From Pasteurella testudinis DSM 23072 (lineage in GTDB: Bacteria; Pseudomonadota; Gammaproteobacteria; Enterobacterales; Pasteurellaceae), in the NCBI RefSeq assembly GCF_900176075.1, contig NZ_FWWV01000001.1:62001-126000 (forward strand): a stretch of DNA of 64,000 bases, given 5' to 3'. A program made the position numbers and the translations under genes. Below the pieces are notes generated by a model, which was given only the letters and a program-made list of their open reading frames with translations, made no database searches and had not been told where the DNA came from. Shown here piece after piece: positions 19,782 to 29,304 of this stretch. Numbering within the stretch: position 1 is the stretch's first letter; the number at the start of each line of letters is the position of its first letter.

Positions 19782-21911
19782 GTGACTCCAATTGTTAAAC
19801 AATTTAAATACGGTCAGCATACCGTAACTCTGGAAACCGGTGCAATGGCGCGTCAAGCCACGGCGGCGGTGATGGCAAGCATGGACGATACCTCGGTTTT
19901 GGTGACGGTCGTCGCGAAAAAAGAAGTGAAAGCAGGACAGGATTTCTTTCCGTTAACCGTCAACTATCAAGAGCGTACTTACGCAGCCGGTCGTATTCCG
20001 GGTGGATTCTTTAAACGCGAAGGCCGTCCGTCCGAAGGCGAAACCTTGATTGCACGTTTAATTGACCGCCCGATTCGTCCGTTGTTTCCGGAAGGGTTCT
20101 ACAACGAAATTCAAATCGTAGCGACCGTGGTATCGGTTAATCCGCAAATTTCTCCGGATATCGTGGCGATGATCGGCGCTTCCGCCGCACTTTCGCTGTC
20201 CGGCGTGCCGTTTAACGGTCCGATCGGTGCGGCGCGTGTCGGCTTTATCAACGATCAATTCGTGTTGAACCCGACCATGGCGGAACAAAAACACAGCCGC
20301 TTGGATTTAGTGGTCGCCGGTACGGATAAAGCAGTGCTGATGGTGGAATCGGAAGCGGATATTTTAAGCGAAGAACAAATGTTGGCGGCGGTGGTATTCG
20401 GGCACGAGCAGCAACAAGTTGTGGTTGAAAACATTAAAGAATTCGTCAAACAAGCCGGTAAACCGCGTTGGGATTGGCAAGCGCCGGCGGTCAACACCGC
20501 ACTGGTCAACCAAGTGAAAGCGTTGGCGGAAAGCCGTTTGGGCGAAGCCTACCGTATCACTGAAAAACAAGCGCGTTATGCGCAAGTCGATGCGATTAAA
20601 GCCGACGTGATTGCGGCGGTATTGGCAAGTAACGAAGATGAAAGCGTAAATGAAAACACCATCGCCGATATTTTAGGTGCACTGGAAAGTGATGTGGTGC
20701 GCAGCCGCATTTTAGCTGGCGAGCCGCGTATCGACGGGCGTAGCGTGGACACCGTGCGTGCGTTGGATATCTGCACCGGCGTATTGCCGCGCACTCACGG
20801 TTCGGCGATTTTCACCCGTGGCGAAACACAGGCGTTGGCGGTGGCGACATTGGGTACGGAACGTGATGCACAAACGATTGACGACATTACCGGCGAGCGT
20901 ACCGATCACTTCTTGTTCCACTACAATTTCCCTCCGTACTCCGTGGGCGAAACCGGTATGATCGGCTCGCCGAAACGTCGTGAAATCGGACACGGTCGCT
21001 TGGCAAAACGCGGGGTGATGGCGGTCATGCCGACGATCGAAGAATTCCCGTATGTGGTGCGCGTGGTGTCTGAAATCACCGAATCCAACGGTTCTTCGTC
21101 CATGGCTTCCGTTTGTGGCGCTTCGTTGGCGCTGATGGATGCCGGTGTGCCGATTAAATCTGCGGTTGCCGGGATTGCAATGGGCTTAGTCAAATCCGAT
21201 GAGAAATTTGTGGTGTTATCCGATATTTTGGGTGACGAAGATCACTTGGGTGATATGGACTTTAAAGTCGCCGGTACCAAACAAGGTGTGACCGCGCTGC
21301 AAATGGACATCAAAATCGAAGGGATCACGGCGGAAATCATGCAAATTGCCTTGAATCAAGCCAAAGGTGCGAGAATGCACATTTTGGGTGTGATGGAACA
21401 AGCGATTGACGCACCGCGCGGCGATATCTCCGATTTCGCACCGCGTATCCACACCATGAAAATTGATCCGAAGAAAATCAAAGATGTGATCGGTAAAGGC
21501 GGTGCGGTGATTCGTTCCCTGACCGAAGAAACCGGCACTTCAATTGATATTGCCGATGACGGTACGGTGAAAATCGCCGCCACCGACAACTCGGCGGCGA
21601 AAGCGGTTATGCTGCGCATCGAAGATATTGTCGCCGATGTGGAAGTGAACCGTGTCTATAACGGCAAAGTCAGCCGGATTGCGGATTTCGGGGCGTTTGT
21701 ATCGATTGTCGGCAACAAGGAAGGCTTGGTGCATATTTCCCAAATCGCAGAAGAGCGGGTGGAGAAAGTGACGGATTATCTGCAAATCGGTCAAGAAGTG
21801 GCGGTGAAAGTGGTCGAAATCGACCGTCAAGGCCGCATTCGTCTGACCATGCGCGATATTAACGCACCTGCTGCTGACAGCAATTCAGCCGAGCAAGCTG
21901 ATCAGGAGTAA
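19782..21911 (+). CDS. pnp: Polynucleotide phosphorylase
   Basis: PNPase degrades RNA 3' to 5' with phosphate and is the core of the degradosome. The 709-residue protein has two RNase PH domains (the first with [14 protein letters not shown], the second with [14 protein letters not shown] and [21 protein letters not shown]), then a KH domain ([20 protein letters not shown]) and an S1 domain ([27 protein letters not shown]). The start is GTG at 19782, preceded by AAGGA at the right distance and giving [12 protein letters not shown] as in H. influenzae; the upstream ATG at 19755 would add a lysine-rich leader. nlpI and deaD follow, as in enterobacteria. Confidence 0.97.
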   Translation: MTPIVKQFKYGQHTVTLETGAMARQATAAVMASMDDTSVLVTVVAKKEVKAGQDFFPLTVNYQERTYAAGRIPGGFFKREGRPSEGETLIARLIDRPIRPLFPEGFYNEIQIVATVVSVNPQISPDIVAMIGASAALSLSGVPFNGPIGAARVGFINDQFVLNPTMAEQKHSRLDLVVAGTDKAVLMVESEADILSEEQMLAAVVFGHEQQQVVVENIKEFVKQAGKPRWDWQAPAVNTALVNQVKALAESRLGEAYRITEKQARYAQVDAIKADVIAAVLASNEDESVNENTIADILGALESDVVRSRILAGEPRIDGRSVDTVRALDICTGVLPRTHGSAIFTRGETQALAVATLGTERDAQTIDDITGERTDHFLFHYNFPPYSVGETGMIGSPKRREIGHGRLAKRGVMAVMPTIEEFPYVVRVVSEITESNGSSSMASVCGASLALMDAGVPIKSAVAGIAMGLVKSDEKFVVLSDILGDEDHLGDMDFKVAGTKQGVTALQMDIKIEGITAEIMQIALNQAKGARMHILGVMEQAIDAPRGDISDFAPRIHTMKIDPKKIKDVIGKGGAVIRSLTEETGTSIDIADDGTVKIAATDNSAAKAVMLRIEDIVADVEVNRVYNGKVSRIADFGAFVSIVGNKEGLVHISQIAEERVEKVTDYLQIGQEVAVKVVEIDRQGRIRLTMRDINAPAADSNSAEQADQE

Positions 21912-21979
21912 TAAAACGATTTCGGGTTAGGCTGATTGAAGGCGTAACCTGAATCTTTTATCCATAAGGACTATGGGAC

Positions 21980-22912
21980 ATGAAGATCGCTGATAAAGTT
22001 GTGCATTACACAAAATCATTTTGTGTGCTGGCATTTTTGCTTGCAGCGGCGGCATGTTCAATGCGTCCGACCAGTCCATTGATTTCCGAACAAAAGGTGA
22101 CGTTGGCCGAGCAGAATCCGTTACTGCATTTTGATCAAGAAGTGATGATTGCACGGATTAGCCAAGTGTTGCTGGTCGGAAATCTGGGAAAAGACGAACG
22201 GGCATCTTTACACTTTGAGCGTGGTGTATTGTATGACAGTTTAGGCTTGTGGGGTTTAGCCCGTTATGACTTTACCCAAGCCTTAATGCTTCAACCGAAA
22301 TTAGCGCCGATTTACAATTATTTAGGTTTATATTTGCTGCTCGACGGCGATTATGACGGCTCGTTAGATGCGTTTAATGCGGTATTGCACTTAGACTCGA
22401 ATTACGAATATGCCTACCTGAATCGGGGATTGAATTTCTACTATGTCGGCCGTTATGGGTTGGCCGAACGGGATTTTTTAACATTCTATGAAGCGGATCC
22501 GAGCGATCCGTACCGCACTTTGTGGTTATATCTGAATGAATTGAAATATAAACCGCATGAAGCAAAACGGAATTTAGCCGAGCGGGCAAAAGGGTTGTCC
22601 AATGAATTTTGGGGAACCAATATTGTTCATTACTATTTGGGGGAACTATCGTTTGCGGATTTGCAGCAAAAAATTGATAATTTTGCTGTGCCGTATGCGC
22701 CTCAATATGCTGAAATTTTAACAGAAACCTATTTTTATTTAGCAAAACAACAACTCAATCTGGGGAAGGTTGACGAAGCAACCGCTTTGTTTAAATTGGC
22801 TATTGCCAATCAAGTATTTAACTTTGTTGAGTATCGTTTTGCCTTGTTTGAACTCTCGCGTTTACGCTTGAATGAGAGCCAAACATTAACGGTTGTACCT
22901 GATACGAACTAA
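21980..22912 (+). CDS. nlpI: Lipoprotein NlpI
   Basis: NlpI is an outer-membrane lipoprotein of tetratricopeptide repeats that serves as adaptor for murein endopeptidases and the protease Prc in E. coli. The 310-residue precursor has a signal peptide with lipobox AAAC, giving Cys26 as the lipidated residue. TPR motifs are clear from about residue 75 (ERGVLYDSLGLWGLARYDFTQALMLQP spans one; the next ones follow at 34-residue steps). It sits between pnp and deaD, the conserved gamma-proteobacterial order. Confidence 0.92.
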   Translation: MKIADKVVHYTKSFCVLAFLLAAAACSMRPTSPLISEQKVTLAEQNPLLHFDQEVMIARISQVLLVGNLGKDERASLHFERGVLYDSLGLWGLARYDFTQALMLQPKLAPIYNYLGLYLLLDGDYDGSLDAFNAVLHLDSNYEYAYLNRGLNFYYVGRYGLAERDFLTFYEADPSDPYRTLWLYLNELKYKPHEAKRNLAERAKGLSNEFWGTNIVHYYLGELSFADLQQKIDNFAVPYAPQYAEILTETYFYLAKQQLNLGKVDEATALFKLAIANQVFNFVEYRFALFELSRLRLNESQTLTVVPDTN

Positions 22913-23084
22913 GTTATTCTCCGTCTTGATTGGGATAGTATGGCTTTAGCGCCTGTAAAAACGGCTTGCAACAATAGTTGCAAACCGCACTTCGCCTGTC
23001 ACGTCGTACAAGATGTATTATTCTATCACGCAACAATTTATCATTTATCGCGGGCAACGTCCGCTTTCTACTATTGAGTAAAAT

Positions 23085-24941
23085 ATGACTGAAACAACTT
23101 TAACATTCAATGATTTAGGTTTGCCTGAATCGCTTATCTCCGCTGTCACCGCCATGGGATTCGTCAATCCGTCCCCGATTCAGCAAATTTGCATACCGCA
23201 CTTGCTAAACGGCCGTGACGTGCTGGGTATGGCGCAAACCGGCAGCGGCAAAACCGCCGCGTTCTCCTTGCCGTTATTGGCACAAATTGATGCCGATGTG
23301 CGCACGCCGCAAATGTTGGTGATGGCACCGACCCGTGAATTGGCGATTCAGGTTGCCGATGCTTGTGAACAATTCAGTAAAAATATCAAAGGGTTGAATA
23401 TCGTCACCCTGTACGGCGGGCAACGCTATGACATTCAATTGCGCGCCTTGCGCCAAGGCTCGCAAGTGGTGGTCGGTACGCCGGGCCGTATTTTGGATCA
23501 TATCCGTCGCGGCACGCTGAATCTGTCCGAATTGCGCTTTATGGTGCTGGACGAAGCCGACGAAATGTTGCGCATGGGCTTTATCGACGATGTAGAAGAA
23601 GTGATGAGCAAATTACCAGAGCAGCACCAGACCGCACTTTTCTCCGCCACCATGCCGGAACCGATCCGCCGAATTACCCGCCGTTTTATGCGCGATCCGC
23701 AAGAGGTTAAAATTCAGGCAACCCAACAAACGCTGCCGGATATCACGCAAAGCTGCTGGTATGTCAACGGCGTACGCAAAAACGAAGCCTTGCTGCGTTT
23801 CTTGGAAGTGGAAGATTTTGATGCGGCGATTATTTTCGTGCGCACCAAAACCGCAACCTTGGATTTAGCCGAATTATTGGAAAAACACGGTCATAGCGCG
23901 GCGGCATTGAACGGCGACATGACCCAACAATTGCGCGAACAAACCTTGGATCGTCTGCGCAACAACCGTTTGAATATTTTAATCGCGACCGATGTGGCGG
24001 CGCGCGGGCTGGACGTGGAACGGATCAGTTTGGTCATCAACTACGATATTCCGTTAGATGCCGAATCCTATGTACACCGTATCGGTCGCACCGGTCGTGC
24101 CGGTCGTGCCGGTCGTGCCTTGCTGTTTGTTGAATCGCGCGAAAGACGTTTATTGCGCAACGTTGAACACTTGATCAAAAAACAGATCGATGAAGTGGAA
24201 TTGCCGAATCATAAAACATTGGAAGCCTGTCGCCGTGAGAAATTTAAGCAAAAAATTTCCGCGCAATTGGAACATCACGATTTGGAAAAATACCGTAATC
24301 TGTTGGAAGACATGTTTACCGCCGATCAGGATCACGAAGATTTGGCTGCGGCGATGATGATGTTGTTGCAAGGCAAACAAAAACTGATTCTGCCGCCGGA
24401 TCCAGTGATTAAACCGCGTCGTGAACGCCAAGAAAATCCACGTTCCGCCGATAGACGCGGCGGACGTTTTGAGCGTGAAGAGCGCTCCCGTCCGGCGCGC
24501 GAGCAGATGCCGATGGATTTATACCGCATCGAAGTCGGACGTGCCGACGGCGTGGAAGTGAAACATATCGTCGGGGCAATCGCCAATGAAGGCGATATCG
24601 ACAGTCGTTATATCGGACATATCAAACTGCACGATGATTATTCGACCATTGAACTGCCGAAAGATATGCCGAAAGAGTTGTTACAGCACTTCGGCAAAAC
24701 ACGGGTGCTGAATAAACCGATGCAAATGCGCTTTGTGGAAGAAGTAAAAGGTGACGGCGGCTTTGCTGGCCGTGGTGAACGCAAAGGCGGTTATGGCCGT
24801 AAAGAAGGCGGTTTTTCGCGCGACGGCGGACGTGAGTTCCGTGGCGGACGAGGCAAAGACCGCTTCCAAGATCGTAACGATCGCGGCGGCAAACCGAGTT
24901 TTGAGCGCAAACCACGCCGTAGCGGACGCAGAGAGGGGTAA
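23085..24941 (+). CDS. deaD: DEAD-box RNA helicase DeaD (CsdA)
   Basis: DeaD unwinds RNA during ribosome assembly and mRNA decay, especially in the cold. The 618-residue protein has all helicase motifs in order: Q motif ([11 protein letters not shown]), AQTGSGKT (I), PTRELAIQ (Ia), DEADEML (II), SATM (III), [12 protein letters not shown] (V) and [11 protein letters not shown] (VI). After about residue 480 come the RbpA-type RNA-binding domain and a basic Arg/Gly-rich tail. Motif VI is extended by three tandem copies of a nine-base unit encoding GRA at about 24090-24118. A 172-base leader precedes it with a 7-pair hairpin at 22966-22983. Confidence 0.95.
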   Translation: MTETTLTFNDLGLPESLISAVTAMGFVNPSPIQQICIPHLLNGRDVLGMAQTGSGKTAAFSLPLLAQIDADVRTPQMLVMAPTRELAIQVADACEQFSKNIKGLNIVTLYGGQRYDIQLRALRQGSQVVVGTPGRILDHIRRGTLNLSELRFMVLDEADEMLRMGFIDDVEEVMSKLPEQHQTALFSATMPEPIRRITRRFMRDPQEVKIQATQQTLPDITQSCWYVNGVRKNEALLRFLEVEDFDAAIIFVRTKTATLDLAELLEKHGHSAAALNGDMTQQLREQTLDRLRNNRLNILIATDVAARGLDVERISLVINYDIPLDAESYVHRIGRTGRAGRAGRALLFVESRERRLLRNVEHLIKKQIDEVELPNHKTLEACRREKFKQKISAQLEHHDLEKYRNLLEDMFTADQDHEDLAAAMMMLLQGKQKLILPPDPVIKPRRERQENPRSADRRGGRFEREERSRPAREQMPMDLYRIEVGRADGVEVKHIVGAIANEGDIDSRYIGHIKLHDDYSTIELPKDMPKELLQHFGKTRVLNKPMQMRFVEEVKGDGGFAGRGERKGGYGRKEGGFSRDGGREFRGGRGKDRFQDRNDRGGKPSFERKPRRSGRREG

Positions 24942-24973
24942 TTTCTCTTATTTTTAACCGAGGTTTTTGATAA

Positions 24974-25086
24974 GTAGAGTAGCGGCGGATTATATATCCG
25001 CCCGTTTACGAAATACGATATAAGCATTTAATCTATAAAGGTAAAATGCAACGTGCGGTTCGGGCGGATATATAATCCGCCCCTAC
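24974..25086. repeat. Short palindromic repeat element between deaD and tadA
   Basis: Two copies of GGCGGATTATATATCCGCCC(G), at 24985-25004 and (inverted) 25061-25081, flank about 56 bases. Each arm is itself a palindrome, and the outer ends GTAG and CTAC are also inverted. With no coding capacity and terminal inverted repeats it looks like a miniature element of the MITE or REP kind. Confidence 0.7.
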
Positions 25087-25141
25087 TTTTACCATAGAAA
25101 TTTCATATTTGTCTTTTGTTAGCAGTCTAATTGAGATCACC

Positions 25142-25645
25142 ATGACCGCACTTGAACATGATCAACACTTTATGCAGCGCGCGCTCGAGCTTGCCGATTA
25201 TGCCGAATCGCTGGGTGAAATTCCGGTGGGAGCGGTTTTGGTCGATGAACAGGGTAATATTATCGGCGAAGGCTGGAATGCCTCGATTTTAAAAAACGAT
25301 CCGACCGCGCATGCCGAAATCGAGGCCATTCGCAAAGCGGCAAGTGCGGTGCAGAATTACCGTTTGCTCAATACGACGTTATACGTTACCCTCGAACCTT
25401 GTACCATGTGCGCCGGCGCGATTTTGCACAGCCGGATTAAACGCTTGGTTTTCGGCGCGAGTGATTATAAAACCGGTGCGGTCGGTTCGCGTTTTCATTT
25501 TTTTGATGATTACAAAATGAACCATTTTTTAGAAATTACCACCGGCGTGCTGGAAGCGCAGTGCAGTGAAAAACTGAGCGCGTTTTTCCAACGGCGGCGG
25601 CGAGAGAAAAAAGCCGCAAAGTGCGGTGCGGAAACGGCAGAGTAA
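25142..25645 (+). CDS. tadA: tRNA-specific adenosine deaminase TadA
   Basis: TadA converts adenosine 34 of tRNA-Arg(ACG) to inosine. The 167-residue zinc deaminase has the catalytic HAEIEAIRKA (zinc-binding His and proton-shuttle Glu) and PCTMCAGAI (two zinc-binding Cys). ATG 25142 gives MTALEHDQHFMQRALELA, the usual family start, with GAGAT upstream; the frame extends to 25109 but without support. It ends with a basic tail (RRRREKKAAK), partly encoded by an uptake signal. A terminator follows. Confidence 0.95.
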   Translation: MTALEHDQHFMQRALELADYAESLGEIPVGAVLVDEQGNIIGEGWNASILKNDPTAHAEIEAIRKAASAVQNYRLLNTTLYVTLEPCTMCAGAILHSRIKRLVFGASDYKTGAVGSRFHFFDDYKMNHFLEITTGVLEAQCSEKLSAFFQRRRREKKAAKCGAETAE

Positions 25646-25663
25646 ACAGCAGAGTAAACAGGC

Positions 25664-25696
25664 AGCCGATAGAAAGTTGTTTCTATCGGCTTTTTT
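25664..25696. terminator. Terminator between tadA and the aga operon
   Basis: AGCCGATAGAAA and TTTCTATCGGCT pair around GTTG, with TTTTTT on the plus side, so it ends tadA. On the minus side it lies directly downstream of lacD and may serve that operon too. Confidence 0.88.
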
Positions 25697-25702
25697 GCGA
25701 GT

Positions 25703-26650
25703 TTAAAACTTAATAGGGGTGGCGTTTTGTTGCAAGACGGCATCTAATTCTTGAATATTTTTAATGCCCTCTGTTTTCAGCCATTCGATCGAGGCGTCTT
25801 TACCTTGCGCTTTATAGATTTTCGCGCCGTCCGCCCACGTTGCGCGTCCGCATAATACACCATTGTAGTTCGAACCGGCTTGTTTGGCGAAGACCAACGT
25901 TTGTTGGAACAAGGCGGCGGAAACGCCGGCACTGAGGAAAATAAACGGCAATTCGGAAACCGCACTTTGTGCGGCAAAATACTCGGCGGCTTGCTGTTGG
26001 CTGTATAGCGCTTCGCCTTCGGCAAAGCCTTCCACATATTTCATATTGACCGGCACTTCCACTTTAAAGACGTCCACGCCGTATTTCGGATCGGCATAGC
26101 TGCGCATGGCTTCGATCACTTTGCGCGGTTTCAGTTTGGCGTAGGCTTTTTCGTCTTCCACATTGGCATCGTAAGTCAGAATTTCCAAAAAGAGCGGCAT
26201 CTCTTCGGCTTTGCATTCGGACGCAATCCGTTCGACAAACGCCTTTTTGCGATCATTAATGCAATCCGGCTCGTCAACATCCACATACAGTAATAATTTG
26301 ACCGCATCAGCGCCTTTTTCTTTTAAACGCAACACTGACACATCATCGATCAAATCGGGAAAACGTCCGACTGCGGTTTTGTCATAACCGGTTTTTTCAT
26401 ACGCCATCATCAGCCCTGATTCGCTGTCGCGCACCTTTGCCGCAGCCCAGCCGAATTCCGGATCCAGTAAGATTGAAGACGCATAAGGGGTTAAAATCGT
26501 GGAAACCAAGCTCTTGAATTCACTGATTTGTTCGGCAGTGATGTCGTCGCCTAGCATTCTTTTTAATGCGCCGCGCTGGTCAATCGCCAGTGCGCTGATC
26601 ACGCCTTGGGCATTACAAATTTTTTTCAGTCGTTCTGTTCTTTTAGACAT
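25703..26650 (-). CDS. lacD: Tagatose 1,6-diphosphate aldolase (LacD type)
   Basis: LacD splits tagatose-1,6-bisphosphate into glyceraldehyde-3-phosphate and dihydroxyacetone phosphate. The 315-residue protein is the class I (Schiff-base) type of Gram-positive lactose operons, with ALAIDQRGALKRML at the start, VKLLLYVDVDEPD, FLEILTYD and VDVFKVEVPVN, the last holding the likely Schiff-base Lys. Enterobacterial aga operons use the unrelated class II GatY/KbaY instead. It is the last gene of the minus-strand operon, 12 bases after EIIA. Confidence 0.9.
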   Translation of the reverse strand: MSKRTERLKKICNAQGVISALAIDQRGALKRMLGDDITAEQISEFKSLVSTILTPYASSILLDPEFGWAAAKVRDSESGLMMAYEKTGYDKTAVGRFPDLIDDVSVLRLKEKGADAVKLLLYVDVDEPDCINDRKKAFVERIASECKAEEMPLFLEILTYDANVEDEKAYAKLKPRKVIEAMRSYADPKYGVDVFKVEVPVNMKYVEGFAEGEALYSQQQAAEYFAAQSAVSELPFIFLSAGVSAALFQQTLVFAKQAGSNYNGVLCGRATWADGAKIYKAQGKDASIEWLKTEGIKNIQELDAVLQQNATPIKF

Positions 26651-26662
26651 AATATCAATCCT

Positions 26663-27103
26663 TTAGATTCCGTCGTCTTCCTGTGTGGTGTTATGCGATT
26701 TGCTTTGGGTTAATTCTTCACTGAGTTTGACGATGCCTTGCTTGCCGCTATGGATAGCCAGTTCGACTAATTCGGCAAAGGGTAATTCGTCTTTTTCCAT
26801 GGCACATTCAATCAACATTTGCAGATTAGTGCCGGTGATCACTTCGCTTATCGGCAATTCTTGTGCGATAAGCGAAGCGGTTCTGAACGGCGAGCCGCCG
26901 AGAATATCGCAACAAAACAACACGCCGTCACCGTGATCAAGCTGGGTAAGTGCGGTTAAAATTTCATCTTTAAGTTGAGCGGGACTTTTGCTTTCCGGAA
27001 AATCAATAAACGCCATATTTTCCTGTTCACCGATAATTTGGTTCAGGGCATACTGAATCCCCGAAGCAAAGTGACCGTGTCCCAGCACAATAATACTGAT
27101 CAT
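26663..27103 (-). CDS. agaF: PTS mannose-family EIIA component (AgaF-like)
   Basis: This 146-residue cytoplasmic protein takes phosphate from HPr and passes it to EIIB. It starts ISIIVLGHGHFASGI, where the His in GHGH is the phosphorylated residue, and carries DILGGSPFRTAS, typical of mannose-family EIIA domains. Context with agaS and lacD points to galactosamine or N-acetylgalactosamine as sugar. It lies between EIID and lacD in the operon. Confidence 0.85.
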   Translation of the reverse strand: MISIIVLGHGHFASGIQYALNQIIGEQENMAFIDFPESKSPAQLKDEILTALTQLDHGDGVLFCCDILGGSPFRTASLIAQELPISEVITGTNLQMLIECAMEKDELPFAELVELAIHSGKQGIVKLSEELTQSKSHNTTQEDDGI

Positions 27104-27162
27104 GAGAGCTCCTCAAATCTGGCTGGGGTTGCCCCCAACCAAGCCTGTGTGTTAGTGGTGAG

Positions 27163-28011
27163 TTACATAAATCCGGCAAAGCGTCCGATAATGCCCAAGG
27201 CAACGGTCAGAATAATCAAACGCAGTGGTGACCAGCCTTTTTTCACTAACCAGTACATCAGTAAAGTATAAACCAGCGGGAAGAATGCCGGCATCAGTTT
27301 GTCGATCACATCGGTTTGCACCTTGACGACAGCATCACCGGCGGTGATTTCCAAGGTGGTATTGAAGCGGATATAGGTTGCCACCAATGCGCCGATAACG
27401 GTCATCCCGACGATAGACGCCGCATGGCCGACTTTCTTGGTGTTGGCTTTGATCACCGGAATGGCTGCGACCCCCATGCGGTAGGAATAATGTGCCAAGC
27501 CGAAGCGTAAACCGAAATGCACAATGTTAAATACCACAAAGAAGAAGATAGCACCCATAATCGACCCCTGCAATGCCAAACTGGCGCCTATCCCGCCGCA
27601 GATAGGTAGCAAGGTCAACCAGAACATCGCATCGCCGATCCCGCCTAACGGCGCACCGACCGCAATTTTGGTACTTTGGATACTGTTGACGTTCTGTTTG
27701 GAACGCTCCATTGCCAGAATAATCCCCATCACAAAAGTCACTAAGAACGGGTGAGTATTGAAGAAACCCAGATTCCCTTTCATGGATTTGCTCAAATCCG
27801 CCTTATTGGTATGGATTTTTTTCAGTGACGGCGCAAGCCCGTATAACCAGCCTGCCGCCTGCATTCTTTCATAGTTGAAAGAGGCTTGCAGTAGTAGCGA
27901 ACGCCATGCCATCACATTAATGTCATGTTTGGTCAGTTCGGCACCGATAGTTTGATCTTCATAAACATCGTCATTTTGTGCCGTTGCTTGAGTATTCAGT
28001 TTAGATTCCAT
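27163..28011 (-). CDS. PTS mannose-family EIID component (AgaD/AgaE-like)
   Basis: EIID is one of the two membrane subunits unique to mannose-family PTS. The 282-residue protein begins with a soluble part (WRSLLLQASFNYERMQAAGW, the family signature) and ends with hydrophobic segments (GIGASLALQGSIMGAIFFFV and others). PLGGIGDAMFWLTLLPI is also diagnostic. The ATG at 28011 is seven bases after AGGAG; a TTG at 28017 is less likely. It overlaps the end of EIIC by 11 bases. Confidence 0.88.
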   Translation of the reverse strand: MESKLNTQATAQNDDVYEDQTIGAELTKHDINVMAWRSLLLQASFNYERMQAAGWLYGLAPSLKKIHTNKADLSKSMKGNLGFFNTHPFLVTFVMGIILAMERSKQNVNSIQSTKIAVGAPLGGIGDAMFWLTLLPICGGIGASLALQGSIMGAIFFFVVFNIVHFGLRFGLAHYSYRMGVAAIPVIKANTKKVGHAASIVGMTVIGALVATYIRFNTTLEITAGDAVVKVQTDVIDKLMPAFFPLVYTLLMYWLVKKGWSPLRLIILTVALGIIGRFAGFM

Positions 28012-28774
28012 CTTCAAACTCCTCTTTTTTTACTTCCACTGTTTCAGTGCCTTTACGCATATAATCGATAATTGCCATGGCGGTCGCCGCTGCGGCAATT
28101 GCCAAAACCGGTAATTGAAGCCAAGCTGCGGCAACGAATCCCAAAATAAAATACGGAATATAGACGTTTTTCATCATGATTTTCATCAGCACGGCAAAGC
28201 CGATAGCCGGCATGATACCACCGGCGACGCCCAAGCCGTCGATCACTTGTTTCGGCAGCATTTCGATGATTTTTCCGGCATGTTCCGCACCGAAGTAAAC
28301 CGGCAGGAAAGCACAGAAGAAATAGAATGTGCCTAAGACTAACAGCCCGAAATAGTTGACATAATCAATGCCTTTCAGGTTGGCGTCTTCCGCCATTTGG
28401 TCACAGCGCGACATTACGGCAGACATGATGGAGAACAGGAAGGTGATCCCCATTTGCACCGCAATCGCAAACGGCACGGCGACCCCGACTGCAACGGTCG
28501 GATCGGTTTTGGTGGTAATCGCAAAAGTCGCACCGACCACGGTACCGATAATCACGTTCGGCGGTTGCGCGCCGGCGAGTGGCGCCAAGCCCATCCAGAC
28601 CAATTCCAACGTACCGCCGACCAAAATACCGGTTTGCAAATCGCCCAGCACCAAGCCGACGATAGGTCCCAGTACAACCGGACGGTGGAAGTGGGTTAAG
28701 CCGTTATAGAGATCGAGACCTGCTATAAAAGCAATAATGCCAAGGATAATTGATTGTAGTAATCCAATTTCCAT
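28001..28774 (-). CDS. PTS mannose-family EIIC component (AgaC/AgaW-like)
   Basis: The 257-residue membrane protein forms the sugar channel with EIID. Eight or so hydrophobic segments are visible, with the family motifs RPVVLGPIVGLVLGD, GGTLELVWMGLAPLAGAQPPN and the C-terminal basic tail. Sugar specificity is inferred from the operon only. It follows EIIB by 11 bases and overlaps EIID. Confidence 0.88.
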   Translation of the reverse strand: MEIGLLQSIILGIIAFIAGLDLYNGLTHFHRPVVLGPIVGLVLGDLQTGILVGGTLELVWMGLAPLAGAQPPNVIIGTVVGATFAITTKTDPTVAVGVAVPFAIAVQMGITFLFSIMSAVMSRCDQMAEDANLKGIDYVNYFGLLVLGTFYFFCAFLPVYFGAEHAGKIIEMLPKQVIDGLGVAGGIMPAIGFAVLMKIMMKNVYIPYFILGFVAAAWLQLPVLAIAAAATAMAIIDYMRKGTETVEVKKEEFEDGI

Positions 28775-28785
28775 GAGTTGCCTCC

Positions 28786-29262
28786 TTACTTGAGTAATTT
28801 AAATAGATCAGCGGATTCTTCGGTTGGAACGCCTTGGATATAGCATTCCACACCAAGTTGTTGCAGCTTTTTGAAGGCGGCGACATCTTGCGGATCGACT
28901 GATACCGTTTTGTGGATTTGTTGTTTTCCATCGGCAAAGTGCATATTGCCGACATTGATTTTTTTCACCGGCACACCGCCTTCGACCAATTTCAAGAAAT
29001 CGGACGGACTGCGGCAAACCAACAGGATTTTTTGTCTGTCGGCGGCACGGTGAATGTTGTCAATCACTTTTTGTAATGGCCAGAAGCGCACGTCAATACC
29101 GTCCGCCAACACCATTTCCATTAAATTCTGTTGCATTTCGTCTTGCGCCACTTCATCGTTGGCGACCAGCACCAGATTGGCACCGGCAAATCCAACCCAC
29201 TGCACCCCGACTTGCCCGTGAATCAGGCGTTCGTCAATTCGGCTTAATACGATATTCGGCAT
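28786..29262 (-). CDS. agaV: PTS mannose-family EIIB component (AgaV-like)
   Basis: EIIB carries phosphate from EIIA to the incoming sugar. The 158-residue protein has the signature RIDERLIHGQVGVQW, with the phosphorylated His near residue 15, and ends with the usual QGVPTEESADLF stretch. It is the first PTS gene after agaS, 42 bases downstream. Confidence 0.9.
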   Translation of the reverse strand: MPNIVLSRIDERLIHGQVGVQWVGFAGANLVLVANDEVAQDEMQQNLMEMVLADGIDVRFWPLQKVIDNIHRAADRQKILLVCRSPSDFLKLVEGGVPVKKINVGNMHFADGKQQIHKTVSVDPQDVAAFKKLQQLGVECYIQGVPTEESADLFKLLK

Positions 29263-29304
29263 AGTTGTTCTCCTTTGAATAATAATTCGGCACTTAAAGT
29301 GCGG

